From positions 1 through 64,000 of the forward strand of contig DASUWY010000018.1 in assembly GCA_036378175.1 (NCBI GenBank): a stretch of 64,000 bases of DNA. The letters run 5' to 3'. Under the pieces are notes generated by a model. The model made no database searches. It was not told the DNA's origin and worked only from the letters and a program-made list of their open reading frames with translations. Origin of the DNA: Thermoleophilaceae bacterium (lineage in GTDB: Bacteria; Actinomycetota; Thermoleophilia; Solirubrobacterales; Thermoleophilaceae). This document shows, piece after piece, positions 43,426-52,993 of this stretch. Within the stretch, counting starts at the first letter, position 1, and every line of letters begins with the position of its first letter. The position numbers were made by a program, and so were the translations under genes.

Positions 43426-43824
43426 GTGCCGGGCAGCCTGGATGTGGTCAAGGCGTGGGTGGCTGCGTGCAACGACGGCGACGCCGATGCCGCTCTTGCG
43501 CTATGCGATTCCTCGATGGAGCTTGTCGAGGCGAAGGCCCTGCCCGGCGCGGTGACCGCCACCGGCATTGACGCGGTTGGTCGATACCTCGAACGTTTCT
43601 CCGCCCACTGGTCCGAGGTTCAGTGGCTACCACAGGAGTTCTTGGAGTCGGGGGACAAGGTCTTCATGAGGGCGCGTCTTCGACTCCGGGGGCGGCGGAG
43701 CGGGATCGAGGTCGACCGCGAGTGGATCTACGTGTTCACGGTGAGGCACGGAAAGCTCGTCAGGCAGGATGGCTTTGACGAACGGGACGAGGGTCTCCGA
43801 GCGGCCGGAATCGAGGCTGCATAG
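43426..43824 (+). CDS. NTF2-fold protein (SnoaL-like)
   Basis: A 132-residue protein starting with GTG. VVKAWVAACNDGDADAALAL, GIDAVGRYLERFSAHWSEV and REWIYVFTVRHGKLVRQDGF give the standard NTF2-like cone fold. It is a distant paralogue of the preceding protein. Function unknown; it may act with the TetR-glycosyltransferase group or be independent, given a 36-base gap. Confidence 0.8.
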   Translation: MPGSLDVVKAWVAACNDGDADAALALCDSSMELVEAKALPGAVTATGIDAVGRYLERFSAHWSEVQWLPQEFLESGDKVFMRARLRLRGRRSGIEVDREWIYVFTVRHGKLVRQDGFDERDEGLRAAGIEAA

Positions 43825-43928
43825 CCTGGCGGCCGGCGGCATGGAGCGCGCTGGGTCGTAGCTCTTACTCCCTGATAGGCGGGAAACAGCGGATGCCGTG
43901 GTTGCGCGGGCACGGGCAAGCTGTGTTC

Positions 43929-45347
43929 ATGAGGCCTGCAGCACAGATCGCCGGCGCGTTCGTCGTTCTTGCTTGCGCGCTCTGCGTTGCCTCGATGCCG
44001 TCGGTTGCCGAAGCGAATCGCTGGCGCGCGCCGCAGAGGCTCGGCGGGCCTCCCGCCGGCGCGGCGCTGTTCGCCGGCGGCTCGAGCCTTTCTGTGGCGG
44101 CGTGGATCAACCCCGACCAGTCGATCGACGTTGCCGAGGGTGTCGGGCCGCGCTTCGGCCCGGTCCGCCAGGTTCGGCCATCGGGCAACATGATCAACCC
44201 GCCACTCGTCGGGCTGGCGGCTCTCGCCGTGAGTCCCCGCGGCGACGCGGTGCTTGTGTGGGTCTTCAGGGACAGTCCCGGCGGCCCTCCCGAGTACTCC
44301 GTCCGCTCCGGGCTCAGCGGCCAGTGGTCCCCGCCCGCGGCACTCGATAATCGCGGTGAGGCCCTGGCGAGTCTGACGGCGGCAATCGACTCGACGGGCA
44401 CGGTCACGTTCGCCTGGGACGGAAATGGCGGCACAACCTCGCCCACGGGCGCGCCGATCGTGAATGCCCTGCGCACCCAGGTGCGCCTGCCGGATGGCTC
44501 GTTCCTGCCGGTGCAGACCATCTCGCAGGACGCGCCAAGCAACCAGGGCACCCCGCCCTCCTTGCCGCGGGGCTACAGCGCCCCGCGGTTGTCGGTGGCG
44601 CCAAGCGGCGCGGCTGTGGTGGCCTGGGACCGGCCCGCGGCCGGAGGGCGCCGTGAGGTGCTGTTCGCCCAGCGCGCGCCGGGCGCGACGAGCTTCGGCC
44701 CACGCCGAGCAGTGCCCGTACTCGCGCGAGCGGGGCCCGACGCGGGCGGCCGCGCCCTCGCACTGCGGCTCCAGTCGGGAGTGGACAACGCCGGCGGTGC
44801 CCAGCTCGCGTGGCTCTCACGCAGCGGCGGCCGAGCAATCCTGCTGGCCCAGCAGGTGTCCCCTGACGGGCAGCTCGCACGCCTGCGACGGATCTCGCCG
44901 CCGGGGGCCGCAGACCCTCAGCTCGCCGTGAATGCCCGCGGCGACAGCGCCCTTGCCTGGCGCTTCTATCCCACGCGCCCAGCGCGCGTGCGGGTGGCGA
45001 TGGCCGCCCGGGGCCACAGCTTCGGCCGCCCGGTCACCGTGTCGGGTGCGGGAGCGGCCCGGTCGACGCTCACGCCGCGCCTCGCGGTGGACCCCGCCGG
45101 GGCCACGCTCGTTGCATGGACCGACTTCAGGCAGGGCCGGCGAGGCAACAAGCTCTTCGCGAAGAGCAGCCGGCTCTGGTGGAGCCTGGGCGTCCGCGGC
45201 CGGCGGTTCACACCGCCCGCGCGGCTTCCATCAGTCGGATTCGCCACATTGGACGGCATCGCCATGGGTCCAAAGGGTCATGCGGTGGCAGTGTGGGCCC
45301 AGAGCGCGGAAGTCGGCGCCGATGTGATGGGAGCCGTCTTCCGCTAG
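43929..45347 (+). CDS. Exported beta-propeller-like protein of unknown function
   Basis: A 472-residue exported protein with a signal peptide of about 29 residues (AGAFVVLACALCVASMPSVA then EA). The body consists of repeated units with a hydrophobic-SPRGDAVLVWV type core: LAVSPRGDAVLVWVFRD, LSVAPSGAAVVAWDRPA, LAVNARGDSALAWRFYP and LAVDPAGATLVAWTDFR, each ending near an AW/VW. This suggests a sialidase-like propeller without Asp-box catalysis. ATG 43893 is an alternative start. The stop shares CTAG with the convergent ATPase gene. Confidence 0.75.
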   Translation: MRPAAQIAGAFVVLACALCVASMPSVAEANRWRAPQRLGGPPAGAALFAGGSSLSVAAWINPDQSIDVAEGVGPRFGPVRQVRPSGNMINPPLVGLAALAVSPRGDAVLVWVFRDSPGGPPEYSVRSGLSGQWSPPAALDNRGEALASLTAAIDSTGTVTFAWDGNGGTTSPTGAPIVNALRTQVRLPDGSFLPVQTISQDAPSNQGTPPSLPRGYSAPRLSVAPSGAAVVAWDRPAAGGRREVLFAQRAPGATSFGPRRAVPVLARAGPDAGGRALALRLQSGVDNAGGAQLAWLSRSGGRAILLAQQVSPDGQLARLRRISPPGAADPQLAVNARGDSALAWRFYPTRPARVRVAMAARGHSFGRPVTVSGAGAARSTLTPRLAVDPAGATLVAWTDFRQGRRGNKLFAKSSRLWWSLGVRGRRFTPPARLPSVGFATLDGIAMGPKGHAVAVWAQSAEVGADVMGAVFR

Positions 45348-46072
45348 CCCGGGCCTCTCCGGCCAGCTGGGCGGCGCGCCTCCGCGGGGCCAGGCTGCGA
45401 TCCCGCTCCCGGGGCAGGTGGGGGCGAGAACTGCACTGCTGCGGAGGGCGCCGCCCGCGCTTGGGAGTCAGCACGCGCTGGCCGCGAGTCCGAAGAGCTT
45501 TTCGTGGCGGAGGCCCGATCGCGATCGCGGTGGCGACGAGCAGCGGTGCGCAGGACGCGCACAGTGGCCCACACGCCGAGCCGGGCGAGCCGCACGGCCG
45601 CCCGGCCGAGCTGGCCCGGAACATCGGCGGCCGCCGCACGCCCGGCGTCGTTGCGGCGCAACTCGAACCAGATCGTCATTCCACCCGCGTTGCTCGTGCC
45701 CCACCGGTCGGCGATCTGGTCAACGAGGTAGAGCCCATAGCCGGACTCCGCCCCCGGCGGCGGCTTCTCGCCTCGAGCGTCGAACCCATCTCCGCGATCG
45801 CTTATGGCCACTCGCACCGACCGCGCGCCTACAGCGAACCGCAGCAGGATCGGATCAGACGCGGGGCCGCCGTGGCGGACGCTGTTCGTCACCAGCTCGC
45901 TCACCAGAAGGCGTAGCTCGTGCCTGGCCAGCGCGGGAAGCCCTCCGCACTCTGCGTCAACGGCCGCCCGCGCGGTGCGCGCCGCGGTTGGGCCGGCGGC
46001 GATCTCATAAGAGCCGCCCGCCGTCACTGAGCCGTTCCAGTCGCGCCCGTCTCGGGCGTCATCACGTACCAC
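45344..46072 (-). CDS. RsbW-like ATP-binding (anti-sigma/histidine-kinase-fold) protein
   Basis: A protein of about 242 residues. The first 140 form a GHKL ATPase: LRLLVSELVTNSVRHGG (N-box), VRVAISDRGDGFDARGEK (G1) and GYGLYLVDQIADRWG (G2). This matches the small anti-sigma-like kinases frequent in actinobacteria. The last 95 residues are Arg/Ala/Pro-rich and look disordered. The start is uncertain: GTG 46072 has GGAG upstream, GTG 46114 is also possible. No STAS or sigma gene is adjacent. Confidence 0.8.
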   Translation of the reverse strand: MVRDDARDGRDWNGSVTAGGSYEIAAGPTAARTARAAVDAECGGLPALARHELRLLVSELVTNSVRHGGPASDPILLRFAVGARSVRVAISDRGDGFDARGEKPPPGAESGYGLYLVDQIADRWGTSNAGGMTIWFELRRNDAGRAAAADVPGQLGRAAVRLARLGVWATVRVLRTAARRHRDRDRASATKSSSDSRPARADSQARAAPSAAVQFSPPPAPGAGSQPGPAEARRPAGRRGPG

Positions 46073-46182
46073 CCCCTGCGCTCCGTCCGTGCCCCGGGGG
46101 GCACGTCCGGTCACGCGTTGGTGTACTTGGCTTGTCCCCCGGCGCTCGCTCGGCCAAACCCCCCACCAGAGGAGACACCAGC

Positions 46183-46584
46183 ATGCAGATCACCCGCAGC
46201 AGCATCGAGACTCAGAAGGGTCCCGCCGACTGGTTCACGGGGGACGTCTACATCGACGCCGTCGCCGCGCCCGCCGGCACATCGACGTTCGCCGCCGCCA
46301 GCGTCCACTTCACGCCCGCTGCCCGCACGGCGTGGCACACCCACCCGCACGGGCAGACGATCTTCGTCACGGAGGGCGTGGGCCTGTGCCAGCACGAGGG
46401 CGGCCCTGTGGAGGTGATCCGGCCAGGCGACCGCGTCTTCTTCGAGCCGGGCGAGAACCACTGGCATGGCGCGGCGCCGGACCGGTTCATGGTCCACATC
46501 GCGATGCAGCAGCTGGACGATCAGGGAAACGCGGTCAACTGGGGAGAGCACGTGACCGACGAGGAGTACCAGCGCCGAGTGTGA
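46183..46584 (+). CDS. Single-domain cupin protein
   Basis: A 133-residue cupin. TAWHTHPHGQTIFVTEGVGL is motif 1 with its histidines and glutamate-like position, and PGENHWHGAAPDRFMVHIAM is motif 2. It resembles manganese cupins such as the (R)-mandelonitrile lyase-like group and is most likely a small metal enzyme. AGAGGAG upstream supports the ATG. Its 3' end overlaps the convergent hydrolase gene by 50 bases. Confidence 0.85.
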   Translation: MQITRSSIETQKGPADWFTGDVYIDAVAAPAGTSTFAAASVHFTPAARTAWHTHPHGQTIFVTEGVGLCQHEGGPVEVIRPGDRVFFEPGENHWHGAAPDRFMVHIAMQQLDDQGNAVNWGEHVTDEEYQRRV

Positions 46585-47095
46585 CCTCGGCCGCCGGCAG
46601 CACCTCCACCGTCCTGCCCGGATAGCGCAGCGTCGCGAACCGCGCGTTCACGAGCTCCTGAAGCGCGCGGGCGGAAAGGTCCCCATCCGGCCGCGCAGCG
46701 TGGGCGTCGCTCACGAGCACCACGTCGAAGCCGCGGATGAGCGCGGACAGCGCCGTGGTCTGCACGCAGAAGTCGGAGTGCACGCCCGTCACCAGGAGGC
46801 AGCTCACCCCCAGCCGCGCCAGCAGGTCAGCCAGCTCGGTCGCCTCGAAGCCGTCGCGGTAGGTCTTCGGCACGAGCAGTGAGTCCCCCGGCCGCTCGAG
46901 GGAAGCGGCCAGCTCCCAGCCGGGGCGCCCCTTCACGAGCTCGTCGTCGTCCTCGTGCTGGATGAAGATCACGGGAGCCCCCGCCTCGGACGCGCGCGCT
47001 GACAGTCCGTTTATCCGCTCCACCACGGCGGCGCCGTCATCGCACCCCTCGAGGGCCTCCTCCTGCACATCGATCACGAGCAGAGCCGTGGACAC
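46535..47095 (-). CDS. Isochorismatase-like cysteine hydrolase
   Basis: A 186-residue protein with the catalytic triad of the family: Asp in LLVIDVQEEAL, Lys in LLVPKTYRDGF and Cys in LVTGVHSDFCVQTTALSAL. The length matches small nicotinamidase/isochorismatase-like hydrolases. The substrate is unknown. The 3' end overlaps the cupin gene by 50 bases, unusually long for this window. Confidence 0.9.
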   Translation of the reverse strand: MSTALLVIDVQEEALEGCDDGAAVVERINGLSARASEAGAPVIFIQHEDDDELVKGRPGWELAASLERPGDSLLVPKTYRDGFEATELADLLARLGVSCLLVTGVHSDFCVQTTALSALIRGFDVVLVSDAHAARPDGDLSARALQELVNARFATLRYPGRTVEVLPAAEVTLGAGTPRRSRALPS

Positions 47096-47128
47096 AAGCC
47101 GCAGGATGACACGGGATCATTCACGCCC

Positions 47129-48979
47129 ATGGGCCGCCGGGTTGCCGTGGCCACCGCTCTGGCCGCGCTCGCGGCCTCTCCAGCCGCGCACGCGGACACG
47201 CGGTCGCCGGCTGCGCAGCTCGCCACCCGCTACGTGCCCGTGCTCGGCTTTGAGCCGCAGAAGCAGCCGTGCGGCCCGGGCCAGGTGTACCGCCCCACGC
47301 GCGTGGACACGCTGCTCGGCCACCCGGAGGTGAAGCTGCGCGGGCCGGACGGCCGCGTGGTGGGAGACGCACCCACGGGGCCCGAGCTGTTCGGCCTCGG
47401 CGAGGGCTACTACATCGACCAGCCGGGCGACCCGCTGCGCCCGGGTTGCACGTTCGAGAAGAACTGGCTCCGCTGGAGTGCGGGAACGAAGCCGGTGGTC
47501 TACGCGCACCTCGCAACCGATGCCGCACATCGAGACAAGCTCGCGCTCCAGTACTGGTTCTTCTACACGTTCAACGACTTCAGCGGCAAGCACGAGGGCG
47601 ACTGGGAGATGGCGCAGCTGGACTTCGAGGCCACCTCGCCGGAGGAGGCGCTGCGGAAGGAGCCGTACCAGGTGGACGCGGCGCAGCACGCGGGCGGCGA
47701 GCGGACCGACTGGGCGAGCCGCAACCTCGTGAAGCAGGGAACGCATCCGGTGCTCTTCGTCTCCACCGGCTCGCAGGCCACCTACTTCGGACGGGAGCTG
47801 TATCTCGGGCGCGGCCCGTCGGAGGGCTTCGGCTGCGACGACACGCGTGACACCACCACGCTCGTGCATCCCGGATTCGAGCTGCTGCCGGAGGTGCCGG
47901 ACTCGGCGTCGCAGCCCTTCGCGTGGCTCGCCTTCCACGGCCGCTGGGGGCAGCGGGAGAAGGGCTTCAACAACGGCCCCACCGGCCCATCGGCGAAGGA
48001 GGCGTGGACACAGCCGATCGAGTGGGCGGACGGGCTGCGCGACAGCAGCGTGACGGTGCCGGGCACGCGGACGTTCGGCCCGAGCGTGACCCACTTCTTC
48101 TGCGGCGCGGTGAAGCAGGTGTCGGTCGTGCTCAACTGGGCGCTCGTCCACCCGTTTCCGTTCTACATCTTCGCCGGGCTGGTGCTGGCCGGCACCGGGC
48201 AGGCCGCGCGGCGCACCACCTGGCGGCCCGTGCTGCGCGAGCCACTCCGCATGCGCCGCGGCGGTGGGCAGATCCTCAGGGCCGCGCTCCGCATCTACCT
48301 GAGCGACGCACGAACGTTCCTGGGCATCGGAGCGGCGTTCGTGCCTCTCAGCATCCTCGCGGCCGCGGTCCAGTGGGTGCTCTTTCACCTCACCGGCCTC
48401 GGTGCGTTCGTGGCACTCGACGGCAGGCATGGCGCCGTCACCACGCTGCTCGCCCTGCTCATCGGCGGTGTGGGGGCCGCCATCGCGTCCGTGTGCACCA
48501 CGGCGGCGGTGGCCTGCGCGCTCGACGAGCTCGACCGCGGCGGACGGATCGGTCCGGTGGAGGCGTTCAGGCGAGCTTCCCGCCACGCGGGCGAGCTGGC
48601 GAACGCGTTCGTCCGCCAATTCGGGTCGGTGGTGATCCTCAGCCTCCTGGTGATCGGGATCCCCTTCGCCCTCTACCTCTACATCCGCTGGTCGTTGTTC
48701 GCGCAGGCATGCGTGCTCGAAAAGCGCTCGGGGCGGGGCTCCCTGCGCCGCAGCGCTGCGCTCGTGCGGGGGAAGTGGTGGCGAACGTTCGGATTCACCG
48801 CGCTCGTGAACGTTCTGGCCGCGCTGTCGGGACCGCTCTTCGGCGTGGCTCTGCTCCTCCTCACCGACCGCTCGCTGAACTTCATCAACGTGGCGGGCTC
48901 GGTGATCTACACCGCAACCGTCCCCTACGCGATCATCGCCCTCACGCTCTACTACTTCGACCTCGAGGCGCGGAGGTGA
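47129..48979 (+). CDS. Vps62-like exported domain fused to a multi-helix membrane domain
   Basis: A 616-residue protein. A signal peptide (VAVATALAALAASPAAHA) is followed by a domain of about 300 residues resembling Vps62/DUF946: LALQYWFFYTFNDFSGKHEG then DWEMAQLDFE, and HPVLFVSTGSQATYFGR. A hydrophobic segment near residue 340 leads into a C-terminal region with about six hydrophobic segments that resembles DUF975/YciC-like membrane proteins. Function unknown. The fusion has the outer domain probably exposed outside the membrane. Confidence 0.75.
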   Translation: MGRRVAVATALAALAASPAAHADTRSPAAQLATRYVPVLGFEPQKQPCGPGQVYRPTRVDTLLGHPEVKLRGPDGRVVGDAPTGPELFGLGEGYYIDQPGDPLRPGCTFEKNWLRWSAGTKPVVYAHLATDAAHRDKLALQYWFFYTFNDFSGKHEGDWEMAQLDFEATSPEEALRKEPYQVDAAQHAGGERTDWASRNLVKQGTHPVLFVSTGSQATYFGRELYLGRGPSEGFGCDDTRDTTTLVHPGFELLPEVPDSASQPFAWLAFHGRWGQREKGFNNGPTGPSAKEAWTQPIEWADGLRDSSVTVPGTRTFGPSVTHFFCGAVKQVSVVLNWALVHPFPFYIFAGLVLAGTGQAARRTTWRPVLREPLRMRRGGGQILRAALRIYLSDARTFLGIGAAFVPLSILAAAVQWVLFHLTGLGAFVALDGRHGAVTTLLALLIGGVGAAIASVCTTAAVACALDELDRGGRIGPVEAFRRASRHAGELANAFVRQFGSVVILSLLVIGIPFALYLYIRWSLFAQACVLEKRSGRGSLRRSAALVRGKWWRTFGFTALVNVLAALSGPLFGVALLLLTDRSLNFINVAGSVIYTATVPYAIIALTLYYFDLEARR

Positions 48980-49009
48980 CGATGGCCGAGCGACGGATCC
49001 GCGCGCCCG

Positions 49010-52000
49010 TCAGGCGGTCCGCGCCACCGGCGGGGCGCTCTTCAGCGCCATCGCACGGCTGAGGGCGGGCGCGGCACCCAGGAGCTCAAACGTCTCGATT
49101 GCCTGCTCGAGCAGCGGTGCAGCCTCCGCACCACGGCCCTGCGCGAGGAGCCAGCCGGCGAGGTCCGCGTGCGAGCGCGCGAGCCAGTAAGGGCACCCGA
49201 GCTCGCTGAAGCGGGTGATGGCCGCGCCGAAATGCCCCTCCACCCCGTCGGTTTCACCGCGCGCCGCGGCGAGCTGCCCGAATCCATGATCGAGCAGCCC
49301 GCGAAGGAACGGAGCCATGCGCCCCGGCGGTTGCCGCTCGAGCTCTGCGCTGAGCTGCGTGGCTTCCTCGATCCGCCCAGTCTGCACCGCGGCGTCCACG
49401 AGACCCTGCCATCCGGCGCGCAGCCCCTCGCTCGCCGGCCCCTCCCGCTCCAGGCTGGCCCTGGCCATGGCGGACAGCTGGTCGAATGCCTCCTCGGCAC
49501 GGCCCTCGGCAAGGAGATTCATCCCGACCGTGGCGAGGTACAGGTTGTGCGGCTCCAGGTTGAGGGTGGATTCCCACGACGCGAGGCCGTCGAGGGCCTC
49601 CCGCGCCTTGCCGAGCTCTCCGCGCAGGCAGTAGAGCAGCGCCAGCCGGTTCAGCACGTACTCCGGATCGGGGAGCGGCGTGCTGGCGGCCTCGAGCCGC
49701 TCCGTTCCAAGGCGCTCGGCCTCGTCCCAGTCGCCGGAGAGCATGAGCGCGAGCATGACGTTCCCAACTCCCACGGCCTCGCGGCTGCGGTCCCCGAACT
49801 GGCGCGTGATCTCGAGCGCGGCCCGCGTGCGCTCGAGTGTTTCCGGCGATCCCGCCCGCAGGCACGCGTCGCCGGCGTTCCCCTCCGCACGCACCCTCAG
49901 CAGGTTGAGCCCGTGACGCTGCGCGATGTCGATCGCCGCGTTGTAATGCATCAGCCCCTCCTCGTGGCGACCGAGGAAGGAGCAGTACACGCCCTTGTTG
50001 GTGAACGCCACGCACAGAAGCTCGGGGTCGCCGAGCGCGGACGCGGCGCTCAGGGCGCGCTCCATGGGGGCAGCCGCTCGCTCGATCTCGCCGGCGAACG
50101 TGAGGCAGGAGGCGAGCTCCGAGTTGATCGCCGCCACGCTCCTGTCAAGCTCATCCGAGCCGAGCCGCGACAGCGCGTCCTCCATGAGCGTCGCAGCGTC
50201 CTCGTTGCGGCCCATGTAGTTGAGCGCCCGCCCCATCGGCGCCGCCAGCCGCGCCGCCTCACGGTCGCGTCCGGCGGCCGTGTGCGCTTTCGCCGCAGCC
50301 TCGAAGAGGTCGATGCTCTCCTGGAACCTGCCGGCGATCAGCGCCATCTGGCCCGCGGCCTCGGTGAGGCTGATGCGCTCGGTCTCGTCGTCGGTGAGCT
50401 CGAGCGCGTTCCGGTACGCGCGCTCGGCCGCCTCGGGCGCGCCCACGGTCTCCGCACGCTTGGCGGCGCGGCGGAGCGCCGCGAGCGCCTGGGCGCGGAG
50501 CTCGGCGGCGTCAGGGTCATCCTGCGCGGCGGCGTAGGCATCCAGGTAGTGCGCCGCGATCACCTCGGACACGTCCTCACCGTCGTTGGGGAACGCGGCC
50601 CGCAGGTGCGCCGCCACGGCGAGATGCCGCGGCTTGCGCTCGTGCCGGGAGAGCATGTCGTAGGCGACGGTGCGAAGCAGCGTCTGGGCGAAGGCGTACT
50701 GACCGCTGTCGGGCGAGAGGTGGTCCGAACGCACCACCAGCACCTGCTTGCGCACGAGTGCGGCGAGCAGAGCGTCGATGCGCTCTTCGGGCAGGTCCGA
50801 CACCGCGCCCACGGCCGCCCGCGGGAAGCTGCCGCCCATCACGGCGAGGTCCTTCACCAGCGCGCGTTCCTCGGGCTGGAGGCCGTCGAGGCGCGCTGTG
50901 AGGAGCGAGCTGAGCGTGGCGGGCACCTCCAGCTCCCCCAGGTCTCCGGTCACCTTCAGGCGGCCGTCGGACTCCCGCAGCGCGCCACGGTCGGCGAGCG
51001 CGCGCACCGTCTCGAGCGCGTAGAGCGGTATTCCCTCCGACTGGGACACGATCCGCTCGAGCGCGCCGCCGGGGAGCCCCTCCACCAGGTCGCCCAGCAG
51101 CGCCGCGACGGCCTCGCGCGGCAGCGGCTCGAGGTAGAGCGGCGTTACGGCCGGCCTGCTCGGCGGCCAGCCCGGCCGGCGCTCCCCCAGCTCGGGCCGC
51201 GCCAGCGTGAGGATGAAGATCGGCTTCTCCGCCGCCCAGTCGAGCAGGTACTCGATGAAGTCGAGCAGCCCGTCGTCGGCCCACTGGAGGTCCTCGAACA
51301 CCATCACCATCGGCTCGACGTCCGCAAGCCGCTCGAAGAAGAGTCGCCAGCCGGCGAACAGCTCCTGCCGGTTGAGCCCCATCTCCGAGGTGCCGATCAG
51401 CGCGCCTATGCGCGGCGTGAGGAACTCGCGCTCGGTCGCGTCCGGCACCCAGCGCTCGAGGCCCGCGGACAGCTTGGCCTCCGCCTCGTCCGCCTCGGCC
51501 TCCTCCGGGATGCCGAGCCGCGCCCGCACCATCTCGGCGAGCGCCCAGTAGGCCACGCCGTCGCCGTACGAGGGGCAGCGGCCGCTGTGCCAGAGCACCA
51601 GGTCCGCAAGGCCGTCGATGTACTTGAAGAACTCCCAGCGCAATCGCGTCTTGCCCACGCCCGCTGCGCCCGAGACGGCGACGAGGCGCGCGCTCGAGCG
51701 ATCCACGGTGCCGTGGAACAGCTCCTTGATGAGCCGCAGCTCGTGCTCGCGGCCCACGAACGGCGCCTCGAGCTCCTCCTCGCCGCGGTGCGCGCCGGAC
51801 ACGCCCGCCACCACCCGCTGCGCGTGCCACAGCCGCAGGGGCTCGGCCTTGCCTTTCACGGAATGCTCCCCGGCGTCCTGGTAGGAGATCGCCGCCGAGG
51901 TGATCTGGCGCGTGAGGTCGTCCACGTACACCGTGCCGGGCTGCGCCGCCGCCTGCGCCCGCGAGGCGGTGTTCACGCGGTCGCCCACCACGAGGCTCTC

Positions 52001-52537
52001 GCCGGGACTCGCGAGTGCCGCCACCTGGCCTGTGACGACTCCGGCGCGCGCCTTCAGCTCAGGTGAGCCCACCTCGTCGCCAAACACGGACACGGCGTCG
52101 ACGATGTCGAGGCCCGCGCGCACGGCGCGCTCGGCATCGTCCTCGCGAGCGACCGGGGCGCCCCACACGGCCATCACGGCGTCACCGATGAACTTCTCGA
52201 TCGTGCCTCCGTACCGATTCACGATCGTCCGCGCCGTGTCGAAGTAGCGGCCGAGCAGCTCGCGCACATCCTCGGCGTCGCGCGACTCGGACAGCGTTGT
52301 GAAGCCCACAAGGTCCACGAACAGCATCGACGCCATCCGCAGCTCGGCCGCCACGGCGGGTTCCGCACCAGCCCGTGGCGTACTCCCGCCGAGCGGCGTG
52401 CCGCATTCGTCGCAGAAGCGCTGCCCATCGGCGTGGCCGGCCCCACAGGTCGGGCAGTGCAGCGCCAGCGCCGTCCCGCACTGCCTGCAGAAGCGGGCGC
52501 CTTCTCGATTTTCGGCCTGGCAGGACGGGCAGAGCAC
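49010..52537 (-). CDS. Zinc-ribbon / class III adenylate cyclase / AAA ATPase / TPR regulator
   Basis: A 1175-residue protein. Two zinc ribbons cover residues 1-50 (CPSCQAENREGARFCRQCG and CPTCGAGHADGQRFCDECG). A class III nucleotidyl cyclase domain follows (about 65-240; SMLFVDLVGFTTLSESRDAE and GTIEKFIGDAVMAVWGAP with both metal aspartates). A STAND/AAA module comes next (about 260-640; Walker A SGAAGVGKTRLRWEF, Walker B MVMVFEDLQWADDGLLD), then about 500 residues of TPR-like helices. Such proteins are common in actinobacteria and probably couple signal sensing to cAMP production or scaffolding. It converges with the Vps62-like gene. Confidence 0.92.
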   Translation of the reverse strand: MLCPSCQAENREGARFCRQCGTALALHCPTCGAGHADGQRFCDECGTPLGGSTPRAGAEPAVAAELRMASMLFVDLVGFTTLSESRDAEDVRELLGRYFDTARTIVNRYGGTIEKFIGDAVMAVWGAPVAREDDAERAVRAGLDIVDAVSVFGDEVGSPELKARAGVVTGQVAALASPGESLVVGDRVNTASRAQAAAQPGTVYVDDLTRQITSAAISYQDAGEHSVKGKAEPLRLWHAQRVVAGVSGAHRGEEELEAPFVGREHELRLIKELFHGTVDRSSARLVAVSGAAGVGKTRLRWEFFKYIDGLADLVLWHSGRCPSYGDGVAYWALAEMVRARLGIPEEAEADEAEAKLSAGLERWVPDATEREFLTPRIGALIGTSEMGLNRQELFAGWRLFFERLADVEPMVMVFEDLQWADDGLLDFIEYLLDWAAEKPIFILTLARPELGERRPGWPPSRPAVTPLYLEPLPREAVAALLGDLVEGLPGGALERIVSQSEGIPLYALETVRALADRGALRESDGRLKVTGDLGELEVPATLSSLLTARLDGLQPEERALVKDLAVMGGSFPRAAVGAVSDLPEERIDALLAALVRKQVLVVRSDHLSPDSGQYAFAQTLLRTVAYDMLSRHERKPRHLAVAAHLRAAFPNDGEDVSEVIAAHYLDAYAAAQDDPDAAELRAQALAALRRAAKRAETVGAPEAAERAYRNALELTDDETERISLTEAAGQMALIAGRFQESIDLFEAAAKAHTAAGRDREAARLAAPMGRALNYMGRNEDAATLMEDALSRLGSDELDRSVAAINSELASCLTFAGEIERAAAPMERALSAASALGDPELLCVAFTNKGVYCSFLGRHEEGLMHYNAAIDIAQRHGLNLLRVRAEGNAGDACLRAGSPETLERTRAALEITRQFGDRSREAVGVGNVMLALMLSGDWDEAERLGTERLEAASTPLPDPEYVLNRLALLYCLRGELGKAREALDGLASWESTLNLEPHNLYLATVGMNLLAEGRAEEAFDQLSAMARASLEREGPASEGLRAGWQGLVDAAVQTGRIEEATQLSAELERQPPGRMAPFLRGLLDHGFGQLAAARGETDGVEGHFGAAITRFSELGCPYWLARSHADLAGWLLAQGRGAEAAPLLEQAIETFELLGAAPALSRAMALKSAPPVARTA

Positions 52538-52571
52538 CGCGAATCAGCCTAGCCCGGCTCCCGGCCGATCG

Positions 52572-52988
52572 CTACTTGCGCAGCGCCTCGTCCAGCGCCT
52601 CGTTCACCAGCTCGTCCGCCCGCTCGTTCGACTCCCGGCGCACGTTGCGCACGGCCCAGTGGTCGAACTCGCGCAGCTCGCGCATCGTCTCCAGGAAGAG
52701 CGGCTTGAGCCCGGCGTGCTTGACCTTGTACTGACCGCCGATCTGGCGCGCCACGAGCTCCGAGTCGTTCACCACCTCCACCTCGCGCGCGCCCAGCTCG
52801 CGCGCGAGCTCGAGCCCGAGCAGCACCGCCCGGTACTCCGCCACGTTGTTCGTGGCCTCCCCGATATAGACGCCCTTCTCGAGCAGCGGCTCACCGTCGG
52901 GGCTCGACACAACGGCGGCCACCGCGGCGGGACCCGGATTGCCCCGCGCCCCACCGTCCACGTGGACGACGACCTTCTGGACCGCCAC
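52572..52988 (-). CDS. Ribonuclease HI-family protein
   Basis: A 138-residue RNase H fold protein with all four acidic residues: Asp in VVHVDGGARGNPGPA, Glu in ATNNVAEYRAVLLGLEL, Asp in VEVVNDSELVARQIGG and Asp in ESNERADELVNEAL. It resembles the short actinobacterial/archaeal type that lacks the basic protrusion of E. coli RnhA. It lies just downstream of the small RDRR protein gene. Confidence 0.9.
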   Translation of the reverse strand: MAVQKVVVHVDGGARGNPGPAAVAAVVSSPDGEPLLEKGVYIGEATNNVAEYRAVLLGLELARELGAREVEVVNDSELVARQIGGQYKVKHAGLKPLFLETMRELREFDHWAVRNVRRESNERADELVNEALDEALRK

Positions 52989-52993
52989 TGCGG

